From assembly GCA_002428415.1 (NCBI GenBank), contig DIWI01000114.1, positions 1 through 22,665 on the forward strand: a DNA stretch of 22,665 nucleotides, given 5' to 3'. The DNA is from Clostridiaceae bacterium UBA6110 (lineage in GTDB: Bacteria; Bacillota; Clostridia; Clostridiales; Clostridiaceae). Below the pieces are notes generated by a model, which was not told the DNA's origin, made no database searches, and saw only the letters and a program-made list of their open reading frames with translations. The position numbers were made by a program, and so were the translations under genes. Below, piece after piece: positions 1 through 8,326 of the stretch (position 1 is its first letter; every line of letters begins with the position of its first letter).

Positions 1-174
1 TCGATAATGTATGCGTTTCAACGCTTTTGCATCATAAAAGTAAAGGGTTGCAATTGCCGGATGCGTTGCTCCCTTTGCTGTTTTCATAGCCAGAATTGCA
101 GAATCTTATCAAACTAACCTGCATAATTTCGCCATGTATTGTATAATCAGGGTAACAAACGAGGGGTGGATCAT
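1..174. other. Upstream region of the CYTH gene
   Basis: I see no supported gene here. A short minus-strand frame opens with an ATG near 86-88 and runs off the window edge, but it has no ribosome binding site and I do not recognise it. A TATAAT at 142-147 is a candidate -10 for the CYTH gene; the matching -35 is poor. Confidence 0.35.
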
Positions 175-732
175 ATGGAAATGGAAGTCAAGATCCTTAA
201 TATCGACATCGAGGATGTAAGGAAAAGGATGAAGGATGCCGGGGCTCGGCTTGTAAAAGATGAGGACCAGGAAAACATGATATTCGACTTTCCTGACGGA
301 AGGCTTTTGAAGGAAAGGGGCTATGCAAGGATACGGACCGTCAAGGACCGAAGAGACGGCAGCGTTTTGCATACCATGACAACCAAGAGGATGATTTCAC
401 AGGAGAAATACAAGGTCATGGACGAGCACGAGGCTGTAATCTCCTCAGGAGAGGAAGGCGAAGGGATCTTCAGAGCTTTGGGTCTCGAACTTTCACATGT
501 CATAAGGAAGTCCAGGGAGAGCTACAGGTACAGGGATACTTTGGTCGAGATAGACATCAACGAGAAGGAATTCTTTCCCGTCCCCTACCTTGAGGTTGAA
601 AGCGCCTCTGAAGAAGAGCTTGAAGAAACGGTGAGACTTCTTGGCTATACTATGGATGACGCAACCTCCAGGACAATGTATGAAATCATGAGGGATATGG
701 GGCTTGTCAGGGGAGACGATTTCGGGTTTTAG
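175..732 (+). CDS. CYTH domain protein (adenylate cyclase class IV / triphosphatase-like)
   Basis: This 185-residue protein begins with the CYTH signature ExExK (E2, E4, K6 in MEMEVKIL). CYTH proteins fold into a tunnel that binds triphosphate substrates with divalent metal; members include thiamine triphosphatases, inorganic triphosphatases and class IV adenylate cyclases. Charged strands expected of the tunnel are visible (the KERGYARIR segment, the TTKR segment, and VEIDINE in the second half). The substrate cannot be told from sequence. I chose the ATG at 175 because GAGGGGTG at 161-168 lies 6 bases upstream; an in-frame TTG at 139 has no such site. It is probably monocistronic, since the leuS leader starts about 45 bases downstream. 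The family call is fairly sure and the enzymatic activity is open. Confidence 0.85.
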   Translation: MEMEVKILNIDIEDVRKRMKDAGARLVKDEDQENMIFDFPDGRLLKERGYARIRTVKDRRDGSVLHTMTTKRMISQEKYKVMDEHEAVISSGEEGEGIFRALGLELSHVIRKSRESYRYRDTLVEIDINEKEFFPVPYLEVESASEEELEETVRLLGYTMDDATSRTMYEIMRDMGLVRGDDFGF

Positions 733-777
733 GTTGACGGTAGACGAAGCTTGGACTATAATTTTAACGATAAGCTT

Positions 778-990
778 TGAACGGGAGTATTAGCGAAATA
801 ACCCTTTAAAGAGAACCTCCGGATGGTGCGAGGAGGCAAAGGGAAAGCGTGAACTCGCCCGGGAGCACGGCCGAAGAAAACGGCCGCGGGTCGGACCGTT
901 ACATCCTAATGAGAGGGGCAGACTTGCCCAACTAGAGTGGTACCGCGGACATGTTCCGTCTCTTGACTGAGACGGGACTTTTTTATTTTT
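778..990 (+). promoter_or_regulatory. T-box leader of leuS (leucine tRNA-sensing)
   Basis: The leader has the T-box sequence AGAGTGGTACCGCGG at 934-948, followed by a terminator hairpin (956-962 pairing with 969-975) and a T-run from 979. Stem I is recognisable: CGGG (782-785) pairs with CCCG (858-861), the AGTA motif of the K-turn/GA region is at 786-789, and the probable specifier codon CTC (Leu) sits at 854-856 just after GAA. UGGU at 938-941 can pair with an uncharged tRNA ending in ACCA. Uncharged leucyl-tRNA should stabilise the antiterminator and allow transcription of the synthetase gene that begins 12 bases after the T-run. Confidence 0.95.
956..990 (+). terminator. T-box regulatory terminator
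   Basis: CCGTCTC (956-962), a six-base loop, and GAGACGG (969-975) form a 7-bp stem followed by a T-rich tract at 979-990. It is the terminator alternative of the T-box switch. Confidence 0.9.
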
Positions 991-1002
991 AGGAGGAATA
1001 TC

Positions 1003-3435
1003 ATGGCAAACTATGGAAAGGCTACCGACATCAAGTGGCAAAGGACCTGGGAAGAATCAGGAAAGTTCAAGTTCGACATCAACGGGAAAGGCGAAAAGCT
1101 GTATGTGCTGGAGATGTTCTCCTATCCTTCAGGCAGCAATCTGCATGCGGGACACTGGTTCAATTACGGACCTACCGACTCATGGGCGAGAATGAAGAGG
1201 ATGCAGGGCTACAATGTATTCCAGCCCATGGGCTTCGATGCATTCGGACTGCCTGCTGAGAACTTCGCAATAAAGACAGGCATACACCCCATGGACTCAA
1301 CCTTGAAGAACATCGAGACCATGGAGAAGCAGCTCAGGTCAATGGGAGCAATGTTCAGCTGGGACAACGAGGTAATAACATGCCTCCCTGACTACTACAG
1401 ATGGAATCAGTTCCTGTTCCTCAAGCTCTACGAGAACGACCTTGCATACAGGAAGAACGCTCCTGTAAACTGGTGCCCAAGCTGCATGACAGTGCTTGCC
1501 AACGAGCAGGTCCTGGACGGTGCATGCGAAAGGTGCGGAACCCTTGTAACAAAGAAGGACCTGACACAGTGGTTCTTCAAGATCACCAAGTATGCGGATG
1601 AGCTCCTTGAAGACCTTGAAGGCCTTGACTGGCCGGAAAAGACCAAGGCAATGCAGAGGCACTGGATTGGAAGGTCCTATGGTTCAACCGTCAAGTTCAA
1701 GGTAAAGGATTCAGGCCTTGATTTTTCTGTCTTCACCACCAGGGTCGATACCCTGTTCGGAGCAACCTATGTGACACTTGCACCGGAGAACGACCTGGTA
1801 TTGAAGATAACTTCTCCTTCTCAGCTTGCAGAAGTAGAAGCTTACATTGAGAATGCAAGAAGCCAGTCTGACATTGAAAGGCAGTCACTGACAAGGGAGA
1901 AGACAGGAGTATTCACAGGCTCCTATGCTATAAACCCTATAAACGGCAGGTCAATTCCGATATGGATTGGAGACTATGTCCTCAACACATACGGTACCGG
2001 TGCTGTAATGGCGGTTCCTGCCCATGATGAGAGGGACTATGACTTCGCAATCAAGTACAACCTGGAAATTGAAAGAGTAATACTTGGCGGAGAGGGCCTT
2101 CCGTTCTGCGAGGATGGAGAGATGACCAATTCCGGCAGCTTCAGCGGACTTGCTGGAGATGAGGCAAGGGACAAGGTCACTGATTACCTTGCATCGATCG
2201 GCATGGGGGAAAAGAAGGTAAACTACAGGCTGAGGGACTGGCTGGTCTCAAGGCAGAGATACTGGGGAACCCCGATCCCGATGGTTTACTGCGACAAATG
2301 CGGAGTGGTTCCGGTTCCTGAGAAGGACCTTCCGGTAGAGCTTCCTTATGATGTTGAGTTTACACCGGATGGAAAGAGCCCGCTTGCCAAGAGCGAGAAG
2401 TTCATGAACACAACCTGCCCACACTGTGGCGGCCCCGCACAGAGGGATCCTGACACACTCGATACCTTCGTCTGCTCATCCTGGTATTACCTGAGATATG
2501 TCGACAACAAGAACGGTAACGAGATGTTCAACAAGGAAATGATCAACAAAATGCTGCCTGTCGACAAGTATGTCGGAGGTCCTGAGCATGCTGTAATGCA
2601 TCTCCTATACGCCAGGTTCATAACAAAGGCGCTTAGAGACATGGGTTACCTTGACTTCAACGAGCCCTTCCAGTCACTCACACATCAGGGGCTCATACTT
2701 GGAACCGACGGACAGAAGATGTCCAAGTCTAAGGGCAACACCATAACCCCTGACCACTACATCGAGCAGTACGGTTCTGATGTGTTCAGGCTTTATCTGA
2801 TGTTCGGCTTCGCATATTCTGAAGGCGGAGCATGGTCAGACGACGGAATAAAGTCCATAGCAAGATATGTGGACAGGATAGAGAGAAACTTCCAGACAGC
2901 ACTTGAACTGATGGGTTCGGCTACGAGGACTGAAAGCGGTAAGAGAGAAAAGGAGCTTCAGTACTGGAGAGCGAACGCAATAAAGGGTGCCACCGAGGAT
3001 GCTTCAAAGATGCAGTTCAATACCACGATTGCCAGGACCATGGAACTTATGAACGCAATCGGCAAATATATCCAGGACGGAGATGTCAACAAAGAGGTCC
3101 TTATGGATTTGCTGAAGGACTATGCAAGGATCATCGCACCATTTGCCCCGCACTTCTCTGAAGAGCTCTGGCAGATGCTTGGTATGGACTTCACAATATT
3201 CGATGAAGCATGGCCTGTATGGGACGAAGCAGCTCTCATCAAGGATGAAGTCGAGATCGCGATACAGGTAAACGGAAAGATAAGAGGAAGGATCATGGTC
3301 CCTTCAGACGCAAATGATGACACTATCAAGGAAATGTCCCTGGCAGCTGACTTCACAAAGTCAGCTACAGAAGGAAAGTCTATTATGAAGGTCATCGTAG
3401 TCAAGGGAAGCCTTGTCAACATAGTTGTAAAATAG
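1003..3435 (+). CDS. leuS: Leucine--tRNA ligase
   Basis: This 810-residue class I aminoacyl-tRNA synthetase charges tRNA-Leu with leucine in the cytoplasm. The HIGH motif appears as HAGH at residues 48-51 and the KMSKS loop is intact at 572-576 (GTDGQ-KMSKS-KGN). Two zinc-finger-like CxxC pairs are visible, one around CPSC...CERCG near residue 160-178 and another around CDKCG...CPHCGG near 428-470. The long insertion between them, containing the TRVDTLFGATY segment, is the CP1 editing domain. Length is normal for bacterial LeuRS. The ATG at 1003 follows AGGAGG at 991-996. Expression is controlled by the T-box upstream. The gene is intact, but an insertion sequence begins 12 bases after the stop codon and now separates it from its likely terminator. 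Confidence 0.98.
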   Translation: MANYGKATDIKWQRTWEESGKFKFDINGKGEKLYVLEMFSYPSGSNLHAGHWFNYGPTDSWARMKRMQGYNVFQPMGFDAFGLPAENFAIKTGIHPMDSTLKNIETMEKQLRSMGAMFSWDNEVITCLPDYYRWNQFLFLKLYENDLAYRKNAPVNWCPSCMTVLANEQVLDGACERCGTLVTKKDLTQWFFKITKYADELLEDLEGLDWPEKTKAMQRHWIGRSYGSTVKFKVKDSGLDFSVFTTRVDTLFGATYVTLAPENDLVLKITSPSQLAEVEAYIENARSQSDIERQSLTREKTGVFTGSYAINPINGRSIPIWIGDYVLNTYGTGAVMAVPAHDERDYDFAIKYNLEIERVILGGEGLPFCEDGEMTNSGSFSGLAGDEARDKVTDYLASIGMGEKKVNYRLRDWLVSRQRYWGTPIPMVYCDKCGVVPVPEKDLPVELPYDVEFTPDGKSPLAKSEKFMNTTCPHCGGPAQRDPDTLDTFVCSSWYYLRYVDNKNGNEMFNKEMINKMLPVDKYVGGPEHAVMHLLYARFITKALRDMGYLDFNEPFQSLTHQGLILGTDGQKMSKSKGNTITPDHYIEQYGSDVFRLYLMFGFAYSEGGAWSDDGIKSIARYVDRIERNFQTALELMGSATRTESGKREKELQYWRANAIKGATEDASKMQFNTTIARTMELMNAIGKYIQDGDVNKEVLMDLLKDYARIIAPFAPHFSEELWQMLGMDFTIFDEAWPVWDEAALIKDEVEIAIQVNGKIRGRIMVPSDANDDTIKEMSLAADFTKSATEGKSIMKVIVVKGSLVNIVVK

Positions 3436-3439
3436 AAGG

Positions 3440-3447
3440 TTTTTCAA
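3440..3447. repeat. Target site duplication, left copy
   Basis: TTTTTCAA directly flanks the left end of the IS256-family element and is repeated exactly at 4916-4923. Eight bases is a usual duplication length for this family. Confidence 0.85.
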
Positions 3448-3471
3448 GGTAGTGTATTTTAATTTGTGTTT
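3448..3471 (+). repeat. IS256-family terminal inverted repeat, left
   Basis: This 24-base end matches the reverse complement of 4892-4915 at 18 positions. The shared cores are AGTGTA near the tip and TTTGTGTTT at the inner side. Confidence 0.85.
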
Positions 3472-3585
3472 ATACATGACTTAAGATATTAACAAGAGTG
3501 AGAATAGGAACAGGACAGGAGAGTTGAGACAACCTCAGGCACCATCACGAGAATCGATTCTATGGATTTACAATACGCGCATTCC

Positions 3586-3619
3586 AAATAGACTGTCAAC
3601 TTACGTTGATGGTCTATTT
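3586..3619 (-). terminator. Hairpin at the 3' end of the transposase gene
   Basis: Bases 3586-3600 and 3605-3619 pair through AAATAGAC and TCAAC segments around a four-base loop, with a small internal mismatch. The structure overlaps the transposase stop codon. It could end transposase transcription, or block outside transcription entering the element from leuS, since a T-run follows it on the plus strand at about 3617-3621. Confidence 0.5.
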
Positions 3620-4843
3620 TTGTGGGTTAAGCCTGTTTTCAAATAGGATTTCTATCTGGCTTTCAATTTTATCCCAATTCCGAATACGCTGAGTCCATTT
3701 GGCCATGACATCCATAGTCGCAAGATATAGAATTTTGATTACAGCAGTATCCGTCGGGAAAACTGTCTTTGTCTTGGTCACTTTCCGTAGCTGCCTGTGG
3801 TATCCCTCAATTGCATTTGTAGTATAAATCAGCGTTCTAAGTTCAGCTGGATACTCAAAGAATGCTGACAATTCAGGCCAGTTGAGGCGCCAAGACTTTA
3901 CACATGCTGGATATTTGGTTTTCCATTTCTCTTCAAATTTGTCCAGGTTGACCGATGCCGCCTTCTCTGTAGGAGCCTTATAGACGAGCTTGAGATCAGC
4001 CATGAGCGCTTTAATGTCCTTGTAGCTCACATATCGGGTGGACGACCGAATTTGATGGATTATGCAGCGCTGTATCTTAGTCTTGCCAAATACCGCATTA
4101 ATCGCCTCCTTGAAGCCGGTTAGACCGTCTATGCAAGCAATCAGTATATCTTGGACTCCCCGACTCTTCAGTTCATTCAAAACAGATAGCCAGAATTTAG
4201 AGGATTCATTCTCTCCAATCCACATGCCCAGAATGTCCTTTGTGCCATCCATTGTGTAACCCAGTATGTTATATACGGCTTTTTTGACGATGACTCCATC
4301 TTGTCTCACATGGTAATGGATGGCATCCAGGAAAACTACAGGATAGATTGATTCTAACGGTCTAGATTGCCACTCATTGATCATTGGTATGATTTTGTCT
4401 GTAATCGTAGATATCTGGCTTGCTGATATACTGAATCCGTATATGTCTTGAACATGAGCCTCTATGTCTCTTGTTGTCATACCCTTGGCGTACATCGAGA
4501 TAATCTTCTCTTCGATATCTGATATATCTGTTTTGTACTTTCCTACAATCTTGGGGTCAAATTCGCCCTTCCTGTCACGTGGAATATTGACCTCAACAGG
4601 GCCTCCGGATGACTTAACAGTCTTCTTGCTAAATCCGTTCCGGATATTCTCAGGGTGGTCTGCATTGACACCTTTAGGGTACCCCAAGTGGTCATCCATC
4701 TCAGCTTCCAGCATTGATTCTATAGTACCACCCAGCATTTCTTTTAAACCATCGTAGACATCATCGGCAGAAGTAGGCTCATAGATTTCAAGAAACTGTT
4801 TAGCAAGTTCCATCAGCCTTGGGTCCCTTTTGATTTTTGCCAT
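3614..4843 (-). CDS. IS256-family transposase
   Basis: This 409-residue DDE transposase carries out cut-and-paste or copy-out movement of the element. The catalytic triad is visible: D173 in the VVFLDAIHYHVR segment, D239 in the IDGLTGF segment, and E346 in the NAIEGYHRQLRK segment, the last being the characteristic IS256 C-terminal signature. The N-terminal region with the HLGYPKG motif near residues 52-58 is also typical of the family. Length is normal and there is no frameshift, so the protein is probably active. It is the only gene of the element and lies antisense to leuS, 178 bases beyond its stop. Confidence 0.97.
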   Translation of the reverse strand: MAKIKRDPRLMELAKQFLEIYEPTSADDVYDGLKEMLGGTIESMLEAEMDDHLGYPKGVNADHPENIRNGFSKKTVKSSGGPVEVNIPRDRKGEFDPKIVGKYKTDISDIEEKIISMYAKGMTTRDIEAHVQDIYGFSISASQISTITDKIIPMINEWQSRPLESIYPVVFLDAIHYHVRQDGVIVKKAVYNILGYTMDGTKDILGMWIGENESSKFWLSVLNELKSRGVQDILIACIDGLTGFKEAINAVFGKTKIQRCIIHQIRSSTRYVSYKDIKALMADLKLVYKAPTEKAASVNLDKFEEKWKTKYPACVKSWRLNWPELSAFFEYPAELRTLIYTTNAIEGYHRQLRKVTKTKTVFPTDTAVIKILYLATMDVMAKWTQRIRNWDKIESQIEILFENRLNPQK

Positions 4844-4891
4844 GTTTAAAACCTCCGATTTAAGATTATTATAATCTTAAGTCAGAGGTTC

Positions 4892-4915
4892 AAACACAAA
4901 ATTATCTACACTCTC
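4892..4915 (-). repeat. IS256-family terminal inverted repeat, right
   Basis: This end is the partner of 3448-3471 (18 of 24 positions). TACACT at 4907-4912 mirrors AGTGTA at 3451-3456. Confidence 0.85.
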
Positions 4916-4923
4916 TTTTTCAA
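4916..4923. repeat. Target site duplication, right copy
   Basis: TTTTTCAA is an exact copy of 3440-3447 and lies directly outside the right end of the element. Confidence 0.85.
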
Positions 4924-4930
4924 ATACTTA

Positions 4931-4962
4931 GAAGCGCCCTGCGGATTTTCGCAGGGCGCTTC
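4931..4962. terminator. Strong GC-rich hairpin, probable original leuS terminator
   Basis: GAAGCGCCCTGC (4931-4942) and GCAGGGCGCTTC (4951-4962) form a perfect 12-bp stem with an 8-base loop. The T-tracts are weak on both strands. Without the insertion sequence the stem would start about 20 bases after the leuS stop, the expected place for its terminator. It also lies 34 bases beyond the end of the minus-strand YgbA-like gene and may serve both. Confidence 0.7.
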
Positions 4963-4996
4963 TTCATTTGGCTGATGTTGTCAATGTCTTTCATAT

Positions 4997-5305
4997 TCAA
5001 TATCTCAGCATGTCAACTGCATGTCCAAGGAGCATGACAGGATGCCTGTACAACATCTTTGGTCCCACAGTCCGCATGACAAGCCTTATCCTCTGCCTGT
5101 ACTCAGTCTTGTAGCAGTGCACGGTACATTTCCCGCATATCTTCTTCTTCTCTTTGAACCTGCAGCTTTCAAGCCGCCTGACAGCATAACGGAGAAGCTC
5201 AGCGCATTCATCACAAAGCGCTCCATCTGCATGCCTCTCGCTCTGGCAGTACATATGGACCATAGTCTCCAGAGTCTTAAGTTCCCTTTTGATCCTGCCT
5301 CCCAT
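4997..5305 (-). CDS. ygbA: YgbA-like cysteine-rich protein (nitrous oxide-stimulated promoter family)
   Basis: This 102-residue protein matches what I know of the YgbA_NO family: RIKRE.KT at the start, seven cysteines (C20, C31, C34, C48, C57, C60, C64), the segment KCTVHCYK, and the C-terminal core IRLVMRTVGPKMLYRHPV. In enterobacteria ygbA is induced by nitric oxide under NsrR control; its biochemical role is not settled, and the spaced cysteines suggest metal or haem/Fe-S chemistry (inference). I prefer the ATG at 5305: AGGAG lies 10 bases upstream and family members begin at this point. TTG codons at 5308 and 5347 are alternatives. It lies downstream of nrdDG but is separated by a strong hairpin, so it is probably transcribed alone. 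Confidence 0.8.
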   Translation of the reverse strand: MGGRIKRELKTLETMVHMYCQSERHADGALCDECAELLRYAVRRLESCRFKEKKKICGKCTVHCYKTEYRQRIRLVMRTVGPKMLYRHPVMLLGHAVDMLRY

Positions 5306-5409
5306 CAAATTCACGCTCCTGCATCTATTTGATACTGCAACATTCAATGTCTTGATTCAAGGATACATTTATTCCCGCTGCTTTTCCAGAAAAACCATCA
5401 TAAGCAAAA

Positions 5410-5438
5410 AATGGCAGAGAATCTGCTTCTCTGCCATT
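5410..5438 (-). terminator. Terminator after nrdG
   Basis: Bases 5410-5421 and 5427-5438 form a perfect 12-bp stem (core TGGCAGAGAA) with a 5-base loop, flanked by A-runs on the left and T-runs on the right. It begins 4 bases after the nrdG stop on the minus strand and could also work in the plus direction. Confidence 0.92.
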
Positions 5439-5442
5439 TTTG

Positions 5443-5952
5443 TCATACAGCCTTTCCGGCCAGTTCATCATTGTCAGTCTTCAAGATGTTCATCCTGGCA
5501 AGGTCAAGCACCCTCTGGTTTGAGGAGCCTACAAATGGAATTGACAGTGTACGCTTTGAGAGCACGAATCTACCGTCAACCAGGGTGTCTATATGGGATA
5601 GGAGCTTCTTTTGGCTTTCATTGCCCTTCTCCAGCAGCTCCTCGATGGTGTATCCTGTATAGCACCAGATTCCAAGACCTTTTCCCTTTAGCCTTTCAGC
5701 TATATCGATAAATGGCTCAGGCTGAGAAAATGGGTCTCCTCCGGAGAAGGTTACACCGGACAGCAAGGGATTTTCCAGGATTTCATCCACAATGCGGGAG
5801 GTATCGTCCACAGTCCCGGCAAAAAAGCTGTGGGTTTCAGGATTATGGCATCCCGGGCAGTTATGATTGCACCCCTGTGAGAATATTACATACCTCAGGC
5901 CAGGTCCGTCCACTATGCTTTCGGGCTCGATTCCTGCTATCCTTATCTCCAT
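5443..5952 (-). CDS. nrdG: Anaerobic ribonucleoside-triphosphate reductase activating protein
   Basis: This 169-residue radical SAM enzyme uses a [4Fe-4S] cluster and S-adenosylmethionine to place the glycyl radical on NrdD. The cluster ligands are C28, C32 and C35 in the CX3CX2C motif of QGCNHNCPGCHN. The SAM-binding GGDP motif is at residues 71-74 (VTFSGGDPF). Length is typical. It starts one base after the nrdD stop codon, so the two are probably translated together in a single transcript that ends at the hairpin at 5410-5438. Regulation should come from the NrdR-box promoter upstream of nrdD. Confidence 0.97.
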   Translation of the reverse strand: MEIRIAGIEPESIVDGPGLRYVIFSQGCNHNCPGCHNPETHSFFAGTVDDTSRIVDEILENPLLSGVTFSGGDPFSQPEPFIDIAERLKGKGLGIWCYTGYTIEELLEKGNESQKKLLSHIDTLVDGRFVLSKRTLSIPFVGSSNQRVLDLARMNILKTDNDELAGKAV

Positions 5953-5953
5953 G

Positions 5954-8287
5954 CTATGAGTGCCTCACTCTGTCACGAACCTCTGCCTGCTTTGCATCAT
6001 TGAACCTGTCAAGTGTTCCTACAAGGTAGCCGGTTATCCTTCTTATCCTCTCGAAGGGAACCTCACCCTCCTGCCTTCCGCAGCTTGGGCAGGTGTCCTC
6101 GATGACACCTGAAAATCCACATATGGGATCTCTGTCCAGAGGATGGTTTATGCTTCCGTATCCAACTCCTGCTTCCTTCATGGCCTTGATCAGCTTTTCA
6201 AACGCTTCAAGGTTTGATGAAGGATTTCCATTCAACTCTATGTAGGTTATGTGACCCGCATTGGTAAGCTCATGGTAAGGAGCTTCCAGCCTTATCTTGC
6301 TGTATGCGCTTGTCTTGTAGCCTACGGGCACATGGAATGAGTTGGTGTAGTATTCCTTGTCGGTTACGCCTTTAAGCTCTCCGAACTCCTTCCTGTCGAT
6401 TCTCGTGAATCTTCCAGAGAGGCCTTCAGCCGGAGTAGCTATCAGAGTGTAGTTGAGCTTTTCCTTCTGGCTTCTTTCATCAAGGTACTTCCTTATCCTT
6501 CCGATTATCTCGAGTCCGAGCTTCCTTGAGTCCTCATCTTCTGCATGGTGCTTTCCGGTCAATGCAGTAAGGCATTCTGCAAGCCCGATAAAGCCGATGC
6601 TTAAGGTTCCGCTCTTTATGGCTTCCCTTAACTCATCGTTCCAGTCAAGTCCCCTGGCATTTTTCCAGACACCCTGACCCATTAGGAACGGGAAATTCTT
6701 AACCCTCTTCATGGCCTGCACCTCGAACCTCTCGAGAAGCTGTGCACATACTAGCTCCAGTCTTTCATCAAGCTCCTTGTAAAAGCCTTCAAGGTCCATC
6801 TCTGTCCTTTCCTTAAGTGCAATTCCATGCTTAATGCCGATCCTTGGAAGGTTGATGGTAGTGAACGAGAGGTTGCCTCGTCCGAGAACTTGCTCCTCAC
6901 CGTTGACGTTTCCGATTACCCTTGTCCTGCAGCCCATATATGCCGCTTCAGTCTCAGGCCTTCCTTCAACGTAATGCTTCAGGTTATATGGAGCATCAAG
7001 GAAGCTGAAATTTGGGAACAGCCTCTTTGACGATACCCTCATTGCAAGGTGGAACAGGTCATAGTTCCTGTCGCCTTCATTGAGGTTTATGCCTTCCTTG
7101 ACCTTGAATATCAGTATGGGGAATATTGGAGTCTCTCCGTTTCCAAGCCCTGCTTCCTGAGCCAGGAGAAGGTTCTTTGTGACCAGCCTTCCCTCTTCTG
7201 ATGTGTCAGTCCCGAAGTTTACGCTGGAAAACGGAACCTGGGCCCCTGCCCTTGAGTGCATGGTGTTCAGGTTATGTATGAAGGCCTCCATCGACTGGAA
7301 GGTCTTCCTGTCGGTCTCTGTGAGAGCTTCCTCGAATGCGAAGCCTACAGCCCCTTCAGCACCTGCTTCAGATAATCCGAACCTTCCGGATATAGCCTTC
7401 ATCAGTGAAGATTTCTCAGTCTCTCCGTCCTTCATCCTTCCTGACCCATTACCATCTATAAGCTCCAGGAGCTCCTCTTTTTCAGCCTTTATACCCATTA
7501 CAGACAATGCTTTCCTAAGGTTGTCAGCATACAGCTTCCTGAAGGTCTTCGCAACACCCTTTGCCAGGTTGTAGTCGAAGGTGGGTATCGACTGTCCTCC
7601 ATGCTGGTCGTTCTGGTTCGACTGGATCGCTATTGCCGCAAGAGCCGCATAGCTGGTTATGTCCTGGGGCTCCCTGAGGAAGCCATGGCCTGTGGAGAAA
7701 CCTCCCTTGAACAGGTCATCCAGGTCTATCTGGCAGCATGTCAGTGTACCCATGTTAAGGAAGTCCATATCATGTATATGTATCTCACCCTTGTCATGCG
7801 CTGATGCATGGGCTGAGGAAATGACGAAATCCCTGCAGAATTCCTTTGATACTATGCTTCCATACTGCAGCATGGTCCCCATTGCAGTGTTTCCATTGAT
7901 ATTGGCATTCTCCCTTTTCAGGTCCGATTCCTTTGCATCAAGGAATGTGACGTCCTCTATGCTCTTCATGAGCCTTGTCTTTGAATTCCTTATTCTGCTT
8001 CTTTCAGCCCTGTAAAGTATGTAGGCCTCGGAGGTCCTTGCATGCCCGCCTTCAATCAGCACCTTTACTACGGAATCCTGTATGTCCTCAACCGTAGGAG
8101 TACTTCCGTGGAACTTCTTGTGGACAAGCTTCTCCACATCACCGGTTATCCTCTCGGCCATCCCGTAATCAGGAATCTCATTAAGTCTGTCCGCCACATC
8201 CTTTGCTGCGAGAAAGATTGCGCGCGTTATCTTTTCGGAATTGTATGGTATTATCCTGCCGTCCCTTTTCCTGACCTCCGTGATCAT
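5954..8287 (-). CDS. nrdD: Anaerobic ribonucleoside-triphosphate reductase, class III
   Basis: This 777-residue glycyl-radical enzyme reduces ribonucleoside triphosphates to deoxynucleotides without oxygen. Residues 1 to about 95 are an ATP-cone (opening TEVRKRDGRIIPYN), the allosteric activity domain. The catalytic region carries the CC pair at 184-185 in GTLTCCQIDLDDL. The C-terminus has cysteines C723, C733 and C736 of the zinc site and the radical loop RRITGYLVG, where G753 is the expected radical residue. The start ATG at 8287 follows AAAGGGG about 9 bases upstream. It forms an operon with nrdG. No aerobic class I or II reductase is visible in the window, in keeping with an anaerobe. Confidence 0.98.
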   Translation of the reverse strand: MITEVRKRDGRIIPYNSEKITRAIFLAAKDVADRLNEIPDYGMAERITGDVEKLVHKKFHGSTPTVEDIQDSVVKVLIEGGHARTSEAYILYRAERSRIRNSKTRLMKSIEDVTFLDAKESDLKRENANINGNTAMGTMLQYGSIVSKEFCRDFVISSAHASAHDKGEIHIHDMDFLNMGTLTCCQIDLDDLFKGGFSTGHGFLREPQDITSYAALAAIAIQSNQNDQHGGQSIPTFDYNLAKGVAKTFRKLYADNLRKALSVMGIKAEKEELLELIDGNGSGRMKDGETEKSSLMKAISGRFGLSEAGAEGAVGFAFEEALTETDRKTFQSMEAFIHNLNTMHSRAGAQVPFSSVNFGTDTSEEGRLVTKNLLLAQEAGLGNGETPIFPILIFKVKEGINLNEGDRNYDLFHLAMRVSSKRLFPNFSFLDAPYNLKHYVEGRPETEAAYMGCRTRVIGNVNGEEQVLGRGNLSFTTINLPRIGIKHGIALKERTEMDLEGFYKELDERLELVCAQLLERFEVQAMKRVKNFPFLMGQGVWKNARGLDWNDELREAIKSGTLSIGFIGLAECLTALTGKHHAEDEDSRKLGLEIIGRIRKYLDERSQKEKLNYTLIATPAEGLSGRFTRIDRKEFGELKGVTDKEYYTNSFHVPVGYKTSAYSKIRLEAPYHELTNAGHITYIELNGNPSSNLEAFEKLIKAMKEAGVGYGSINHPLDRDPICGFSGVIEDTCPSCGRQEGEVPFERIRRITGYLVGTLDRFNDAKQAEVRDRVRHS

Positions 8288-8299
8288 ATGTCCGCCCCT

Positions 8300-8315
8300 T
8301 TACTACATCTTGTGT
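8300..8315 (-). promoter_or_regulatory. NrdR box, promoter-proximal
   Basis: On the minus strand the 10-base core at 8303-8312 reads CAAGATGTAG, which fits the NrdR consensus CWATATATWG at 8 of 10 positions; the flanks add ACA before it. It lies 31 bp (three helical turns) from the second box, the spacing typical of NrdR boxes. Confidence 0.75.
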
Positions 8316-8326
8316 CATTTATTTTC

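Larger units (their letters stand above)
3448..4915 (-). mobile_element. IS256-family insertion sequence, complete
   Basis: The element is 1468 bp long with one transposase gene read on the minus strand. Its ends are imperfect inverted repeats at 3448-3471 and 4892-4915, identical at 18 of 24 positions (outer part G..AGTGTA, inner part TTTGTGTTT); similarity resumes further in with TGACTTAAGAT. An exact 8-bp direct repeat, TTTTTCAA, flanks it. The intact ends, intact duplication and full-length transposase suggest a recent insertion. The 166 bases between the left end and the transposase stop hold no gene, only a hairpin. Confidence 0.93.

Noticed and set aside
790..1041. An 83-codon minus-strand open frame over the T-box leader.
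   Set aside because: It overlaps a well supported structured RNA and has no ribosome binding site.
4062..4757. Plus-strand open frames opposite the transposase gene.
   Set aside because: They are reverse-strand shadows of the IS256 transposase.
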